A stretch of 64,000 bases of DNA from Methylobacterium variabile (lineage in GTDB: Bacteria > Pseudomonadota > Alphaproteobacteria > Rhizobiales > Beijerinckiaceae), in assembly GCF_001043975.1 (NCBI RefSeq), contig NZ_LABY01000009.1, forward strand, positions 1 to 64,000. Reading direction: 5' to 3'. Within the stretch, counting starts at the first letter, position 1. The number at the start of each line of letters is the position of its first letter. This document shows, in pieces, positions 40,102-48,808 of this stretch. Below the pieces are notes generated by a model that worked only from the letters and a program-made list of their open reading frames with translations, did no database searches and was not told the DNA's origin. The position numbers and the translations under genes are program-made.

Positions 40102-40298
40102 CTGTCAGGGGAAACCGACCACGGTGCCTTGGCGAAGCTTTCGCACGGGACAGTCCTACGGGCTCTCGTTCGGCGTCAAGCTCCCGGTTCCGAGGAGCGA
40201 GACGGATTGCAGGCTTCGAGCAACCGGAAGCGGCACTGGTTTCGAGCGGGAGGACCAAATCCTGCGGGATGGCCGGGGGCTGCCGGGAGGGTGCTTGT

Positions 40299-41090
40299 TC
40301 ACACCCGAGCATTTCCAGGTCTCACGGGCTCAGAGAAGATCGGCCCGAAGATGGCCCCAGCGACCTCCAACGCCTCGTTCAAGGTCAAAGCGAGACCGTC
40401 GTGGCGTTGCGACCTGCCGGTGAGCCAGCGCCGAAGGTGCCCGTGCGAGCAGAAGAACGCGGTCGTCCGGCAGCACGAGGCGGCGGCTCCGCCCTCGTAA
40501 GCGAAGTCGTACCAGACGACGGCTTCGCTCGGCGTCGCGCTCGGCACCTTGCGCCCTTCGGACGTGGTGGCCACCCGAACCGGTTCCCCGCATGCACGGC
40601 AAGACGACTCGATCTCGACATCCATCCCGTACATCGCCCCCGCGCCGAGCGCGTCGATGGCGCAGAGGGCGTTGAGGGACCGGCCCCTGAGAAAAACCCG
40701 GTGGCCTGTCGCGGATTGCGAGAATGGATACGCATATCGAATGGTCTCGGTTGCCGGCTCCAAGCCGAGGAGGTCTCGGAATTGCAGGCTCTGCAACACG
40801 GCGCGGACGGGGCCTTCGGCGATACCCGTCGTGGCGGCGATGTCGCCGGGCAACGGCGGGCACCCCTGTTCCGCGTAGAGCCGGAGGACGGACTGCCAGA
40901 CTTGATCCTCGTCCCTGCTCAGAGGATGCGCCCACGCTTCGAGCAGACCTGACCGCGCGGCCATCCGCCCGGCGAGCGCATCCCTTGCGGCCGGTGAGTT
41001 CACGCTCGACCAGTCCGGGCGGAACACGCCCGGCCTGATCTCGGCGGCAGGGTGGTCCGGCCCTGCGGTCCTGACGGCAGACATCGGCAT
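40299..41090 (-). CDS. merB: Alkylmercury lyase MerB
   Basis: 263 residues from the ATG at 41090 (ribosome site agggag). It splits the carbon-mercury bond of organomercurials. The catalytic Cys and Asp are in LNALCAIDALGAGAM and the second Cys in AASCCRTTAFFCSHGHLRRW; SCRACGEPVRV adds a zinc-ribbon-like pair. It is longer than the 212-residue plasmid MerB because of an N-terminal extension of about 45 residues. It follows merA. Confidence 0.9.
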   Translation of the reverse strand: MPMSAVRTAGPDHPAAEIRPGVFRPDWSSVNSPAARDALAGRMAARSGLLEAWAHPLSRDEDQVWQSVLRLYAEQGCPPLPGDIAATTGIAEGPVRAVLQSLQFRDLLGLEPATETIRYAYPFSQSATGHRVFLRGRSLNALCAIDALGAGAMYGMDVEIESSCRACGEPVRVATTSEGRKVPSATPSEAVVWYDFAYEGGAAASCCRTTAFFCSHGHLRRWLTGRSQRHDGLALTLNEALEVAGAIFGPIFSEPVRPGNARV

Positions 41091-41107
41091 CGACGTTTGC
41101 TCCCTGA

Positions 41108-42547
41108 TCAACCGGCGCAGCAGGATAGTTTCTTGATGTCCCGGTCGAAGGTCTGGGCCGCGAGCTTGAGGCCCTCGACGGTGGTCAGGTACGGGAAGAT
41201 CGTCTCGGAAAGGTCGTCGATGGTCAGGTCGCAGCGGATCGCCATCGCGGCCGTCTGGATGCTGTCAGCGCCCTCGGGTGCCAGGATGTGCGCGCCCAAC
41301 AGCCTACGGGTGCTCCGGTCCGCCACGAGCTTGATCAGACCGCGCGTGTCGCGAGCCGCGAGCGCGCGGGGCACGTTGTCGAGCGTGAGCACCGAGGTTC
41401 GAACGTCGTGCCCGGCCGCCCGTGCCCGGGCTTCGGTCAGGCCGACACTCCCGACCTGGGGGTCGGTGAACACCACGGCCGGCATCGTCCTGTTGTCGTA
41501 GCGCAGGCTGTCCCCGTTGAGCGCGTTCCTGGCGGCCAGTCTCGCGCCGTAGGCCGCCATGTAGACGAACTGGTCCCTCCCGGTCACGTCACCCGCCGCG
41601 TACACGCCCGGCCTCGACGTGCGCATGCGGTCGTCGACCGCGATGGCGCCCGTCGGCGTCTGGGCGATCCCAGCCTCCGCGAGGCCGAGCCCCTCTGTGT
41701 TGGCCGTGCGCCCGGTCGCGACGAGGATCCGCTCGGCCGTGACCGTCTCATCGCGTCCGTTTCGCCGGACCGTGAGGCTCACGCCGCCCGCCATTCGGCG
41801 CACGGCGTCGTAGGCGAGGTCGCCTAGGATGGTGATGCCCTCGTCCGCCAGGTAGCCGGCGAGCGCCTCGCCGATCTCCGGCTCCGCCTCCGGCAGGAGA
41901 CGGCTGCGGAAGACGAGGGTCACGGCGACCCCGACCCGCGCGAACGTCTGCGCAAGCTCCGCACCGACATAGCCGCCGCCGAGCACGATCATCGAGCCCG
42001 GGAGTTCGGTCAGGGCGAGCGCCCCTGTGCTGTCGAGCGCCGAGATCGCCGCCATGCCCGGGATGGCCGGCATGGCCGGGTGCGTCCCCGTGGCGATGAT
42101 GATGCGGTCCGCGTTGAACCGCTTCCCGCCCGCCTCGACGCCGCCCGCGACGAGGCGCGCCCGCCCCTCGTGGTGGACAACGTTGTCGTAGGCTGGCAGG
42201 AGATCTTCGTATTTCGCCTGCCGCAGGGACTCGACCAAGGCATCCTTCTGGGCGGCCTGGGCACGCCAGTCGACCACCCGCGCCTCACCCCGGATGCCCG
42301 CGAAGCGGCCAGCCGCCCCGTTGGCGTGATGCACGGCCTCCGCGGCCCGGATCAGGGCTTTCGACGGAACGCAGCCCACGTTCACGCAGGTGCCGCCGAT
42401 CGTTCCGTGCCCGATCAGGGCGACCCGGGCCCCCTGCTCGGCCGCCGTGATGGCGGCCGAAAATCCGGCCGACCCGGCGCCGAGCACCACGAGGTCGAAG
42501 CGCTCGTCGCCGTTTCCCGCGCGCCGGGCGCTGCAGCAATCGCTCAT
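41108..42547 (-). CDS. merA: Mercuric reductase MerA (core type)
   Basis: 479 residues. It reduces Hg(II) to Hg(0) with NADPH. The FAD-site redox pair is GTIGGTCVNVGCVPSKALIR, the NAD-binding loop is LGGGYVGAELAQTFARVG, and the C-terminal vicinal cysteines that take mercury are in KKLSCCAG. The N-terminal HMA (NmerA) domain is absent; only MSDCCS with a Cys pair is left at the N-terminus. The start at 42547 overlaps the end of the merF remnant by 4 bases. Confidence 0.95.
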   Translation of the reverse strand: MSDCCSARRAGNGDERFDLVVLGAGSAGFSAAITAAEQGARVALIGHGTIGGTCVNVGCVPSKALIRAAEAVHHANGAAGRFAGIRGEARVVDWRAQAAQKDALVESLRQAKYEDLLPAYDNVVHHEGRARLVAGGVEAGGKRFNADRIIIATGTHPAMPAIPGMAAISALDSTGALALTELPGSMIVLGGGYVGAELAQTFARVGVAVTLVFRSRLLPEAEPEIGEALAGYLADEGITILGDLAYDAVRRMAGGVSLTVRRNGRDETVTAERILVATGRTANTEGLGLAEAGIAQTPTGAIAVDDRMRTSRPGVYAAGDVTGRDQFVYMAAYGARLAARNALNGDSLRYDNRTMPAVVFTDPQVGSVGLTEARARAAGHDVRTSVLTLDNVPRALAARDTRGLIKLVADRSTRRLLGAHILAPEGADSIQTAAMAIRCDLTIDDLSETIFPYLTTVEGLKLAAQTFDRDIKKLSCCAG

Positions 42548-42820
42548 GATATGACTTTCCAAGTGTGTTCGTCCGCGTCGCGGCATTCGGATGCCGCCGG
42601 ACCCTTGGGTTCTCTTGGCCGATGGAGCCCGCCTGCGGCCAGGTTCACCGGAACGAGGAGCACCGGGATCAGGACGTAATCGGCCTTGGCTGCCCAGGAC
42701 GCCATCCCGACCGCCCCCGGTCGGTCCCGAGCATGGCCGTCGCGCTACAGGGCGAGGCCACGACGGCGACCGCGGTGCCGGTTCGAACGAGGATGCGGTC
42801 CGTCGTCGCGATGCTCCGCC
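42544..42820 (-). pseudogene. merF: merF-like mercury transporter remnant
   Basis: Between merP and merA lies a decayed small membrane gene. In one frame TDRILVRTGTAVAVVASPCS resembles the first MerF helix, and in another AKADYVLIPVLLVPVNLAAG resembles the MerF second helix (D-Y-V-L-L-P-x-L). The frame changes near 42720. It ends in an ATGA overlap with merA. The downstream frame alone has an ATG and 53 codons and might still be translated. Confidence 0.45.
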
Positions 42821-42823
42821 TCT

Positions 42824-43162
42824 TCAGCGAGCCTGGGCGGTGCCGCCCGTGCTGTCCGCGGTCGCGCTCCTCACCTCCTTCACGGAGGACGGGTACCCGG
42901 CGTCGGTGGTCGCCTGGGAGAGCGCCTCGGCCGCGACCTTGTCGTCATCGAAGGTGACGGTCGCCGTGGCCACGCCACCGTGTTCGATGACGGTTACCTG
43001 GACGACGCCGGTCAGACGCGCCAGCGTCCGTTTGACGATGGGAGCGCAGGTGACGCAGCTGACGTTCTGGACTTCGAGGACGGCCGTCCGAGGAGCGGCG
43101 AAGGCATCATCGGCCGACATCAGGACCGATGCGGCAATCGCGGTGCGGAGGAAGGTCTTCAT
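42824..43162 (-). CDS. merP: Periplasmic mercury-binding protein MerP
   Basis: 112 residues. Signal peptide (MKTFLRTAIAASVLMSADDA), then an HMA domain with the pair in VQNVSCVTCAPIVKRTLARL and a typical C-terminal DAGYPSSV. It collects Hg(II) in the periplasm and hands it to MerT. A 27-base gap separates it from merT. Confidence 0.92.
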   Translation of the reverse strand: MKTFLRTAIAASVLMSADDAFAAPRTAVLEVQNVSCVTCAPIVKRTLARLTGVVQVTVIEHGGVATATVTFDDDKVAAEALSQATTDAGYPSSVKEVRSATADSTGGTAQAR

Positions 43163-43188
43163 GGTGATCTCCCGGAGTTCGTTGCAGG

Positions 43189-43593
43189 TCAGAGGAACAA
43201 GGACGCGGTGTAGGGGAAGGTCACAGCGGCGAGGATGAGCACGGCTGCCGCCCAGAGTCCGACCTTGACGATGCGGCTCGAACCCGGCCGCGCGCACGGG
43301 CCGTCGGCCGCACAAGCTGCCGGGCGGCGGTAAGCCCGCCAAAAACCGAAGCCGAGGAACGCGACCGCCGCGGCGATGAACAGCGGCTGGTACCGCGCGA
43401 GCGCGGTCAGGTTGCCGATCCAGGCGCCGCTCACGCCGAGGCTGAACAGCACGAGGGGCAGGATGCAGCAGGAGGAGGCGCCGAGAGCGGCGAGGATGCC
43501 GCCGGCCGCCGCGAGTCTCTGTCCGTCCTCACCCGTTTCGCTCCGCTGCGGAACCGTGGCCCCGCGAGGGGCCGTGCCAACCCACTTATCCAT
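43189..43593 (-). CDS. merT: Mercuric ion transporter MerT
   Basis: 134 residues, three membrane helices. The first helix carries the Cys pair LGASSCCILPLVLFSLG; the loop between helices 2 and 3 has CAADGPCARPG. It takes Hg(II) from MerP into the cell for MerA. It is the first gene of the leftward mer operon, behind the operator at 43625. Confidence 0.93.
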   Translation of the reverse strand: MDKWVGTAPRGATVPQRSETGEDGQRLAAAGGILAALGASSCCILPLVLFSLGVSGAWIGNLTALARYQPLFIAAAVAFLGFGFWRAYRRPAACAADGPCARPGSSRIVKVGLWAAAVLILAAVTFPYTASLFL

Positions 43594-43624
43594 CGAGGAT
43601 CTCCTTCCCTGGGGAGGGTGTGCA

Positions 43625-43643
43625 ACCTGTAGTCACTACAGGT
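43625..43643 (-). promoter_or_regulatory. MerR operator for merTP(F)AB
   Basis: ACCTGTAGTCACTACAGGT, a perfect 19-base dyad, 32 bases before merT. On the minus strand it sits between TTGCAC and CACACC with a 19-base spacer. The core CTGTAGTNACTACAG also lies in front of the Vgb-like gene at 45321, so one MerR can serve both. Confidence 0.8.
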
Positions 43644-44202
43644 GCAAACGCTTTGTTGGGGCGTTCGCCCTTCCTCCGGAAGGCCGCAAGAGGGCTCGAA
43701 GGCGCTTGAGGCCAACTTGAGGCAACCGAGTCGAGAGCGGAGGTCGGCCCGCCTGGATCGGTCTCGACACGACGGTAGAAGCGGCTCGAACGGTCGGTGC
43801 GGCAGTACCTTGTTCGCCCGCGCATGCGATCCCTTGGCCAGACCGTCACCTGGTCGCAGTCGATCCGGGTCTCCTGGATGCGTTGGACCTGCCCGCTCGT
43901 CGCGACCTCGTGCCAGACGGACTGCCGGGACCGGCTCCAGAGCCAGGCCTCACCGGCCTCGATGCTCCTGCGAAGCGCATCGGCCTTCATCCAGGCCAGC
44001 ATCGGCACGGCCCCGGATCCGGCATCGTCGACGATGGCCGGAAGCGGACCGGCACCGGCGAACCGTGTGAGCGGGCGAGGCCCTCCTCGCGCGACGTTTC
44101 CTTCGAACTGGGACTTGCCTTACCTCCGGCCTCGTGGGCTCGGTCGCTGCGTATGGCCCTGCAGGCTTCCCCGTTCGCGAGCGGTCCGGACCTCGATCCC
44201 GC
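43644..44202. other. Region upstream of the mer operon, one weak ORF
   Basis: About 560 bases. A minus-strand frame from 44008 begins MPMLAWMKADALRRSIEAGE and includes WHEVATSGQVQRIQETRIDC, which looks protein-like, but it runs through the mer operator to 43586 and has no homologue I can name. It may be a real small gene (140 codons) or a relic whose end was replaced. Confidence 0.35.
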
Positions 44203-45288
44203 TCATTTCTCGCCGCTTCCGGGCCGGTGACGGCCGATACCGTTCGAGCGCGCGAGAGCGAACCAGACATCGCCGTCCGGACCGATTGCGATCCCGTTGG
44301 GGGCTTTGAGCCCGCCCAGTCCGACCTCGCTGAACCGTCCGGCCGGGGACAGACGGCTGAGGCGTCCGCCGCAGTGCTGCGTCACCCACAGTGCGTGCCT
44401 GTCCGCCGCGATGCCGTATGGAGCCTTCGTGTCGGTGCAGCGGGGAGGCCGACCATCCGTCGCGGTGGGGCCACACTCGAGCGCCGGCAAGGGGAACTCA
44501 GCAATCCGGCCGCCGGTGGTGATGGTACCGACCGCGTCGGTGGCGGCCTGGGTAAACCACAGGCTGCCGTCCGGGCCGGAAACGATGTCCTGGGGACCGC
44601 TGTCAGGCGTCGGAAGCGGGAATTCCAGCACGTCCCCTGTCGGCGTGATTCGGCCGACGGTGTTGCTGTTGAAGCCCGTGAACCAGAGATTCCCGTCGGG
44701 ACCGGTCGTGATGCCGTAAGGGGTCAGGGTCTTGGCGAGGCCGAACTCGTTCATCCGCCCGTCGGCCGTGATGCGGCCGATCCGGTTCGTGCCGGACAAG
44801 GTGAACCAGAGGGCGCCGTCAGGCCCCGCCGCGATGCCGAACGGGTAGCTCGCGGGCGTCGGGACCGGGTACTCCGTGATCACACCCGCCGGCGTGATGC
44901 GACCGATCTTGTTGCCGCGGTTCTCCGTGAACCACAGGGCGCCGTCGGGGCCGGCGACAATGGCCTGGGGCCGGCTATCCGGGGTCGGGATCGGGAACTC
45001 GGTCAGCCCACCGTCGGGAGCGAGCCGTCCGATCCTGTTGCCCTGCTTCTCCGTGAACCAGATGGTTCCGGCGGGTCCGACGGCTACGCTTTCCGGATAG
45101 CTATCGGGGGTGGGCACCGCGAAGAGCCTGATGCCATCGGCATTGGCCGGACCCGCCAGGACCGGCGCGACCAGAAGACTTCCGAGGCGGAGCGCCCGGG
45201 CCGCGAGACGCTGGACGTCGATTGCAGCCTTCCTGGCACGGCTGCGCGTCGCCGGGAGGACGCGGACGAACATGATTGTTTTCAGCAT
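44203..45288 (-). CDS. Vgb-like (streptogramin lyase-type) beta-propeller protein
   Basis: 361 residues. A hydrophobic N-terminus (LRLGSLLVAPVLAGPANA) suggests export. Six or seven repeats of the pattern GPDGALWFTE...NKIGRITPAG...EYPVPTP form a propeller of the virginiamycin B lyase/NHL type. The catalytic His of true Vgb is not evident, and a Cys-containing insert (ECGPTATDGRPPRCTDTK) is unusual. It is the only gene transcribed from the MerR operator at 45321, so it is probably induced by mercury. Its function there is unknown. Confidence 0.8.
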   Translation of the reverse strand: MLKTIMFVRVLPATRSRARKAAIDVQRLAARALRLGSLLVAPVLAGPANADGIRLFAVPTPDSYPESVAVGPAGTIWFTEKQGNRIGRLAPDGGLTEFPIPTPDSRPQAIVAGPDGALWFTENRGNKIGRITPAGVITEYPVPTPASYPFGIAAGPDGALWFTLSGTNRIGRITADGRMNEFGLAKTLTPYGITTGPDGNLWFTGFNSNTVGRITPTGDVLEFPLPTPDSGPQDIVSGPDGSLWFTQAATDAVGTITTGGRIAEFPLPALECGPTATDGRPPRCTDTKAPYGIAADRHALWVTQHCGGRLSRLSPAGRFSEVGLGGLKAPNGIAIGPDGDVWFALARSNGIGRHRPGSGEK

Positions 45289-45320
45289 GGCTTTCCCTCG
45301 AACCGTGGAGGGGCTAGCAT

Positions 45321-45335
45321 CTGTAGTGACTACAG
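45321..45335 (-). promoter_or_regulatory. MerR operator between merR and the Vgb-like gene
   Basis: CTGTAGTGACTACAG, a perfect 7+1+7 dyad, 19 bases before merR. On the minus strand it follows TTGAAC with a 19-base spacer to TAGCCC, the MerR-type layout, aimed at the Vgb-like gene; merR itself reads the other way. Confidence 0.75.
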
Positions 45336-45353
45336 GTTCAAGGGAAGAAACTC

Positions 45354-45788
45354 ATGGGTGTCGTCTCTGCGCCACGCGGACGAGCGTCCCTGACCATCGG
45401 CGCGCTTTCGGAGAGCACGGGGGTCAACATCGAGACCATCCGGTATTACGAGCGGATCCGGCTCCTACCGGCGCCCCCCCGCACGGCCGGGAACCAGCGG
45501 ATCTACGAGCCGGCTCACTGGCAGCGGTTGACCTTCATCCGGCGAGCCCGCGAGCTCGGGTTTGCCATAGGCGACATCCGGGCGCTGCTGGCGCTCGTCG
45601 ACCGTCACACGGTCACGTGCGGAGAGGTTCAGGGGATCGCCGAGCGCCAACTGGCGGCGGTGCGCGCGAAGATGTCCGACCTCAAGCGGCTGGAGCGTGC
45701 CCTGGAAGATATGACGGCATCCTGCGTCGGGGGCTTGGTACCCGACTGCCCCATCGTGGAGACGCTGTTCCAGGACCGCGCCTCCTAA
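45354..45788 (+). CDS. merR: MerR, Hg(II)-responsive regulator
   Basis: 144 residues. Helix-turn-helix (LTIGALSESTGVNIETIRYY), long helix beginning TCGEVQGIAERQLAAVRAKM, and the end loop ASCVGGLVPDCPIVETL. The three cysteines fit the mercury-sensing MerR of alphaproteobacterial mer operons. It sits 19 bases from its operator and probably controls both the Vgb-like gene and merTPAB. Confidence 0.88.
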   Translation: MGVVSAPRGRASLTIGALSESTGVNIETIRYYERIRLLPAPPRTAGNQRIYEPAHWQRLTFIRRARELGFAIGDIRALLALVDRHTVTCGEVQGIAERQLAAVRAKMSDLKRLERALEDMTASCVGGLVPDCPIVETLFQDRAS

Positions 45789-45951
45789 GGCATGCAACGG
45801 CCTTCTGCGCAGCTCGGGACAACAGGCTCGGCTCACGTATTGCGGGAACGCGTCCGTCGTCATGCGCCGCCGACCCGGAGATCCTGGTGCGCGGCCCAAG
45901 CGAGAAAGCAGTCTGGAACGGCCTGACAGGCCTGGGGCAAGTCGGCCGGAA

Positions 45952-46369
45952 TCATGGGAAGTCCCACCGCATCGGGCCGGAATCCGCGGCCATCTCGGGA
46001 TCGGGCATCCACAGGACGGTCGCTGCCTCGCTGCCGGGCAGTACTCGGGCGCGATGGCAGAAGCGCTGCCGCCCGGAATGGGCGCGCCGGTCCACGGTGA
46101 TGATCGCACGGCCGTCCCGCCCGACGAGGCGCGCCTCGCAGGAGTGGAATTCCCGGAACCTGACACGGGCGCCGAGCCCCGGGGCATGGCTTCGATGTCG
46201 ATTTCGCCGGGCTGCTCGACACCGAACCGCAGCAGGACCCGCTCGGGCAAGGTCGGGCGGCAGGTCACGAGCCGCCCCCTTCCCCGTCCTGCCAAGTGTC
46301 GAGCTCTACGAGGTCTTCCTCGAGGCTGGGCCTGTCCGCCTCGGAACAATCGCCGCTCCGCACGACCAA
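45952..46369 (-). pseudogene. Two small coupled genes, the second frameshifted
   Basis: The first (46265-46369, TTG or GTG start) encodes about 34 residues, acidic (RPSLEEDLVELDTWQDGEGG). Its stop overlaps a GTG start at 46268 that begins TCRPTLPERVLLRFGVEQPG. That frame breaks at a CCCCGGGG run near 46180; the continuation in the next frame (FREFHSCEARLVGRDGRAII, then RFCHRARVLPGSEAATVLWM) reaches a stop at 45952. The joined protein would be about 105 residues. I do not recognise either product. Confidence 0.4.
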
Positions 46370-46371
46370 GG

Positions 46372-46560
46372 TCAGCTGAGGTCCAGGGCGCAGTCGTTCT
46401 CGCGTGCCGTCTGCAGGATGGCCGCGCCGCGCGCCTGATCGAGCGGGACGACCCTCGGGCGAGCCCGCACCCAGACCAGCGCCGCCTTGGCGCCGGCCAT
46501 CCGGCCTTCGCCGGCCCTGATCCGCACCGTCGCGGTCTCCGCCCGCACGCCCGAGTAGGG
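46372..46560 (-). pseudogene. 3' fragment of an unknown gene
   Basis: The frame ending at 46372 encodes VRAETATVRIRAGEGRMAGA, then KAALVWVRARPRVVPLDQAR and a Cys near the end (RENDCALDLS). It has good coding character but no start or recognisable N-terminus. It lies just before the pair of coupled small genes, so the three were probably one operon, perhaps read from the SigF-type promoter at 46786. Confidence 0.35.
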
Positions 46561-46785
46561 GCACCTGGATGTCGCAGGGTCCTAGCCAGTTGCCCGGCTA
46601 GGCACTTCGAGTCTGATCCTTACGAGTCAGGCAACTGTGCAGTTCTCCTTTTCTCTCTGGTCGCAACGGCCTGAAGGCCGAGGTTTCTAGGAGATTTTGA
46701 TGAACATCGCCCCGTTTGGAATGCTCGCGAGGAGGGCGCCCGGCCCGGGCTCCGCTTCACAACCACATCCTTCGTCACGCGGCGC

Positions 46786-46813
46786 AGTTCGGTCCCCCGA
46801 GGCAGTTGGTTAC
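46786..46813 (-). promoter_or_regulatory. SigF-type ECF promoter ahead of a decayed cluster
   Basis: Minus strand GTAACC (46813-46808), 16 bases, CGAACT (46791-46786). No intact gene follows directly; the nearest leftward coding remnants begin about 220 bases on. The match is exact, so it is probably an orphaned promoter of a regulon member. Confidence 0.55.
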
Positions 46814-47456
46814 TTCCTGGGTGCGACCTCGGCACCGGCCCGGATGCTGCCCTCCTCGGTCATGGGCGCGCCGCGGTGCGCCAGGACCGCTCGATCCCTG
46901 GCATCGGGCATGGACCATGGCAGGGGCCGAAACGACGTGCGCCGTGGCGAGTGACACCGAGGGATGGCGCTCATGCAGCAGAGCCCTCTCGGAGGGTGGG
47001 CGTTCGGCCCGCCTCCGGCGCCGCATGGCGCGAACGGCTCTCACGGTGGTAGGTCCGGGGTGCTCGGGAGGTGCGCGTCCAAGGCGCTTCCGAACACGAG
47101 GGGAAAGCCGTGGGACCTGTCGAGCATGGCGCACCCCGAGACAGCGGGCCCACGGCGACCGGGTACACGACGGCGAAGAATTCGCGGTGCCGCGCGTCAT
47201 GGGCCAGATCTAGCGCGGCGAAGGGTATGCTCTGGAGGGCGAGTGCGGCGGCGATGCTCATCTCCTGACGCCTGGGCGGCCCTCGAGATCCCGGCTCGTA
47301 CGCCCCCGCTCGGCTCGCAGGGGTCGCATCCGGCCCGTTGATCCACCCTGCCGGGCGGCCGCTTCGGCAGCCCTCACGTTGCTTCGAGGACGGGCCTAGT
47401 CCCTGGACGCGCGAGCCCGCCGGGAGCAACCGGAGCCCGCGACCGAAAAGGAGGGA
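46814..47456. other. Gene-poor stretch
   Basis: About 640 bases without a supported gene. Open frames on both strands look like the shadows usual in GC-rich DNA. Nearby, at 46670-46690, a CGGCCTGAAGGCCG hairpin followed by aggtttctaggag resembles the end of another IS200-like element, but no transposase remains. Confidence 0.35.
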
Positions 47457-47636
47457 TTACTCCCGAAACAGGGTCTCGCCCGCCAGCAGACCGACCGCGA
47501 GGGATGCGAAGGCCGCCAGGACGAGCAGGCCGAGCAGAACCCTGAAGAGGCCAGTGGCGCGTGCCGCGACCCTGCCGAGCGCCAGGGGGCTCACGGCCGT
47601 GGCGGTCACGAGGAGGATCGCGGCGAGCCGAAGCAT
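47457..47636 (-). CDS. Small two-helix membrane protein
   Basis: 59 residues: an N-terminal hydrophobic segment (LRLAAILLVTATAVSPLALG), a short basic turn (RVAARATG) and a second helix (LFRVLLGLLVLAAFASLAVG), ending ETLFRE. It starts 30 bases after the cytochrome gene, so it is probably the last gene of that operon. No family recognised. Confidence 0.55.
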   Translation of the reverse strand: MLRLAAILLVTATAVSPLALGRVAARATGLFRVLLGLLVLAAFASLAVGLLAGETLFRE

Positions 47637-47666
47637 GTGGAGACCTCAGGTATGATGGGCGGTGGA

Positions 47667-48725
47667 TCAATGGCACATCCCTCCCATCATCCCGCCGGGC
47701 TCGACCTCGCCGAAGCGGGGCGGAAGAGACTTCAGGTAGACCGCCATCGCGGTCCGGTCGGCCTCTGAGAGCCGGGACGTGTTCCGCACCACCTCGCGCA
47801 TGGGGCCGCCGACGTGCATGGCCCGCATTCCGCGGCCGGCCAGCAAGCCGGTGATGTCCCCGACGCTCCACCGGCCGATGCCGGTTTGGATGTCGGGCGT
47901 GATGTTCGGGACCTCGTAGCCCTCCAGGCGCTCGCGCGTGCCCGACATCGTGCGGCCCCGGTCCACGGCTCCGAGGAGATTGCGCGGCGCGTGGCAATCG
48001 GCGCAGTGCGCGACCGCATTCACGAGGTACCGACCCCGGTTCCATTCCGGGGGCCTGCCCGGCTCCGGCTTCAAGGGACCCTGGTCCAGGAAGAGGACCT
48101 TCCAGGGGGCCATCGCGAGCCGTAGGCTGTAGGGAAAGCCGAGCTCGTGAGGACGGTTCGGCTGGGACACCGGGGGTACCGAGCCGAGATAGGCCCAGAG
48201 GTCCTCGATGTCGCTGTCCGACATCCCCGTGTAGGAGGTGTAGGGGAAGACCGGATAGTAGTGGGTGTTACTTGGCGAGACGCCGCGGCGCAGCGCGCGC
48301 TTGAAGTCGCCGAAAGTCCATCCTCCGATCCCGTGGATGGGATCCGGGGTGATGTTGGGCGAGAAGAACACGCCGAAGGGAGTTGGCAGCGCCCGTCCGC
48401 CGGCGAGCTGATGCGCGCTGCCGCTCCCGGGTATGGTGTGGCAACTGGCGCAGTTGGCAGCCGTCAGGAGGTAAGCGCCGCGCTGGACCGCCGCCGGGTC
48501 CGGCGGCGGTGCCGACTGCCTGGCCTGTGCATGGGCTGACAGGGTGCCGACCACGACGAGTGCGGCGGCACCGGGCAGCCGCCACGCCGGGCGGATCCAG
48601 GGTCCGCCCGTGCCGGACGCCCCGACATGCCGCGGAAGGGCGTCGCGCGCGTCCGCAGGGGCTCGATGCCGCGCGAGCGATGCGGGCCGGTCCAGGCATC
48701 GAGGGCGCGCAAAGGTGGGCTCCAT
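47667..48725 (-). CDS. Diheme cytochrome c
   Basis: 352 residues. A long N-terminus before the hydrophobic segment (LPGAAALVVVGTLSAHA) is followed by two heme-c sites: TAANCASCHTIPGSGSA and VAHCADCHAPRNLLGAVDRG. Distal motifs (SPNITPDPIHGIGGWTFGDF and VPNITPDIQTGIGRWS) match the cytochrome subunits of alcohol and gluconate dehydrogenases. The last residues GGMMGGMCH add possible copper ligands. It is likely periplasmic and anchored; its electron donor is unknown. Confidence 0.88.
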   Translation of the reverse strand: MEPTFARPRCLDRPASLARHRAPADARDALPRHVGASGTGGPWIRPAWRLPGAAALVVVGTLSAHAQARQSAPPPDPAAVQRGAYLLTAANCASCHTIPGSGSAHQLAGGRALPTPFGVFFSPNITPDPIHGIGGWTFGDFKRALRRGVSPSNTHYYPVFPYTSYTGMSDSDIEDLWAYLGSVPPVSQPNRPHELGFPYSLRLAMAPWKVLFLDQGPLKPEPGRPPEWNRGRYLVNAVAHCADCHAPRNLLGAVDRGRTMSGTRERLEGYEVPNITPDIQTGIGRWSVGDITGLLAGRGMRAMHVGGPMREVVRNTSRLSEADRTAMAVYLKSLPPRFGEVEPGGMMGGMCH

Positions 48726-48808
48726 CGGCGTGCGCTCCTTCGGAGGACGTGTTGAGGGCCGGTTCCCGCTCGAAGAAACCGGCGGGGATCGTCCGGCCCC
48801 GGCCGGCG

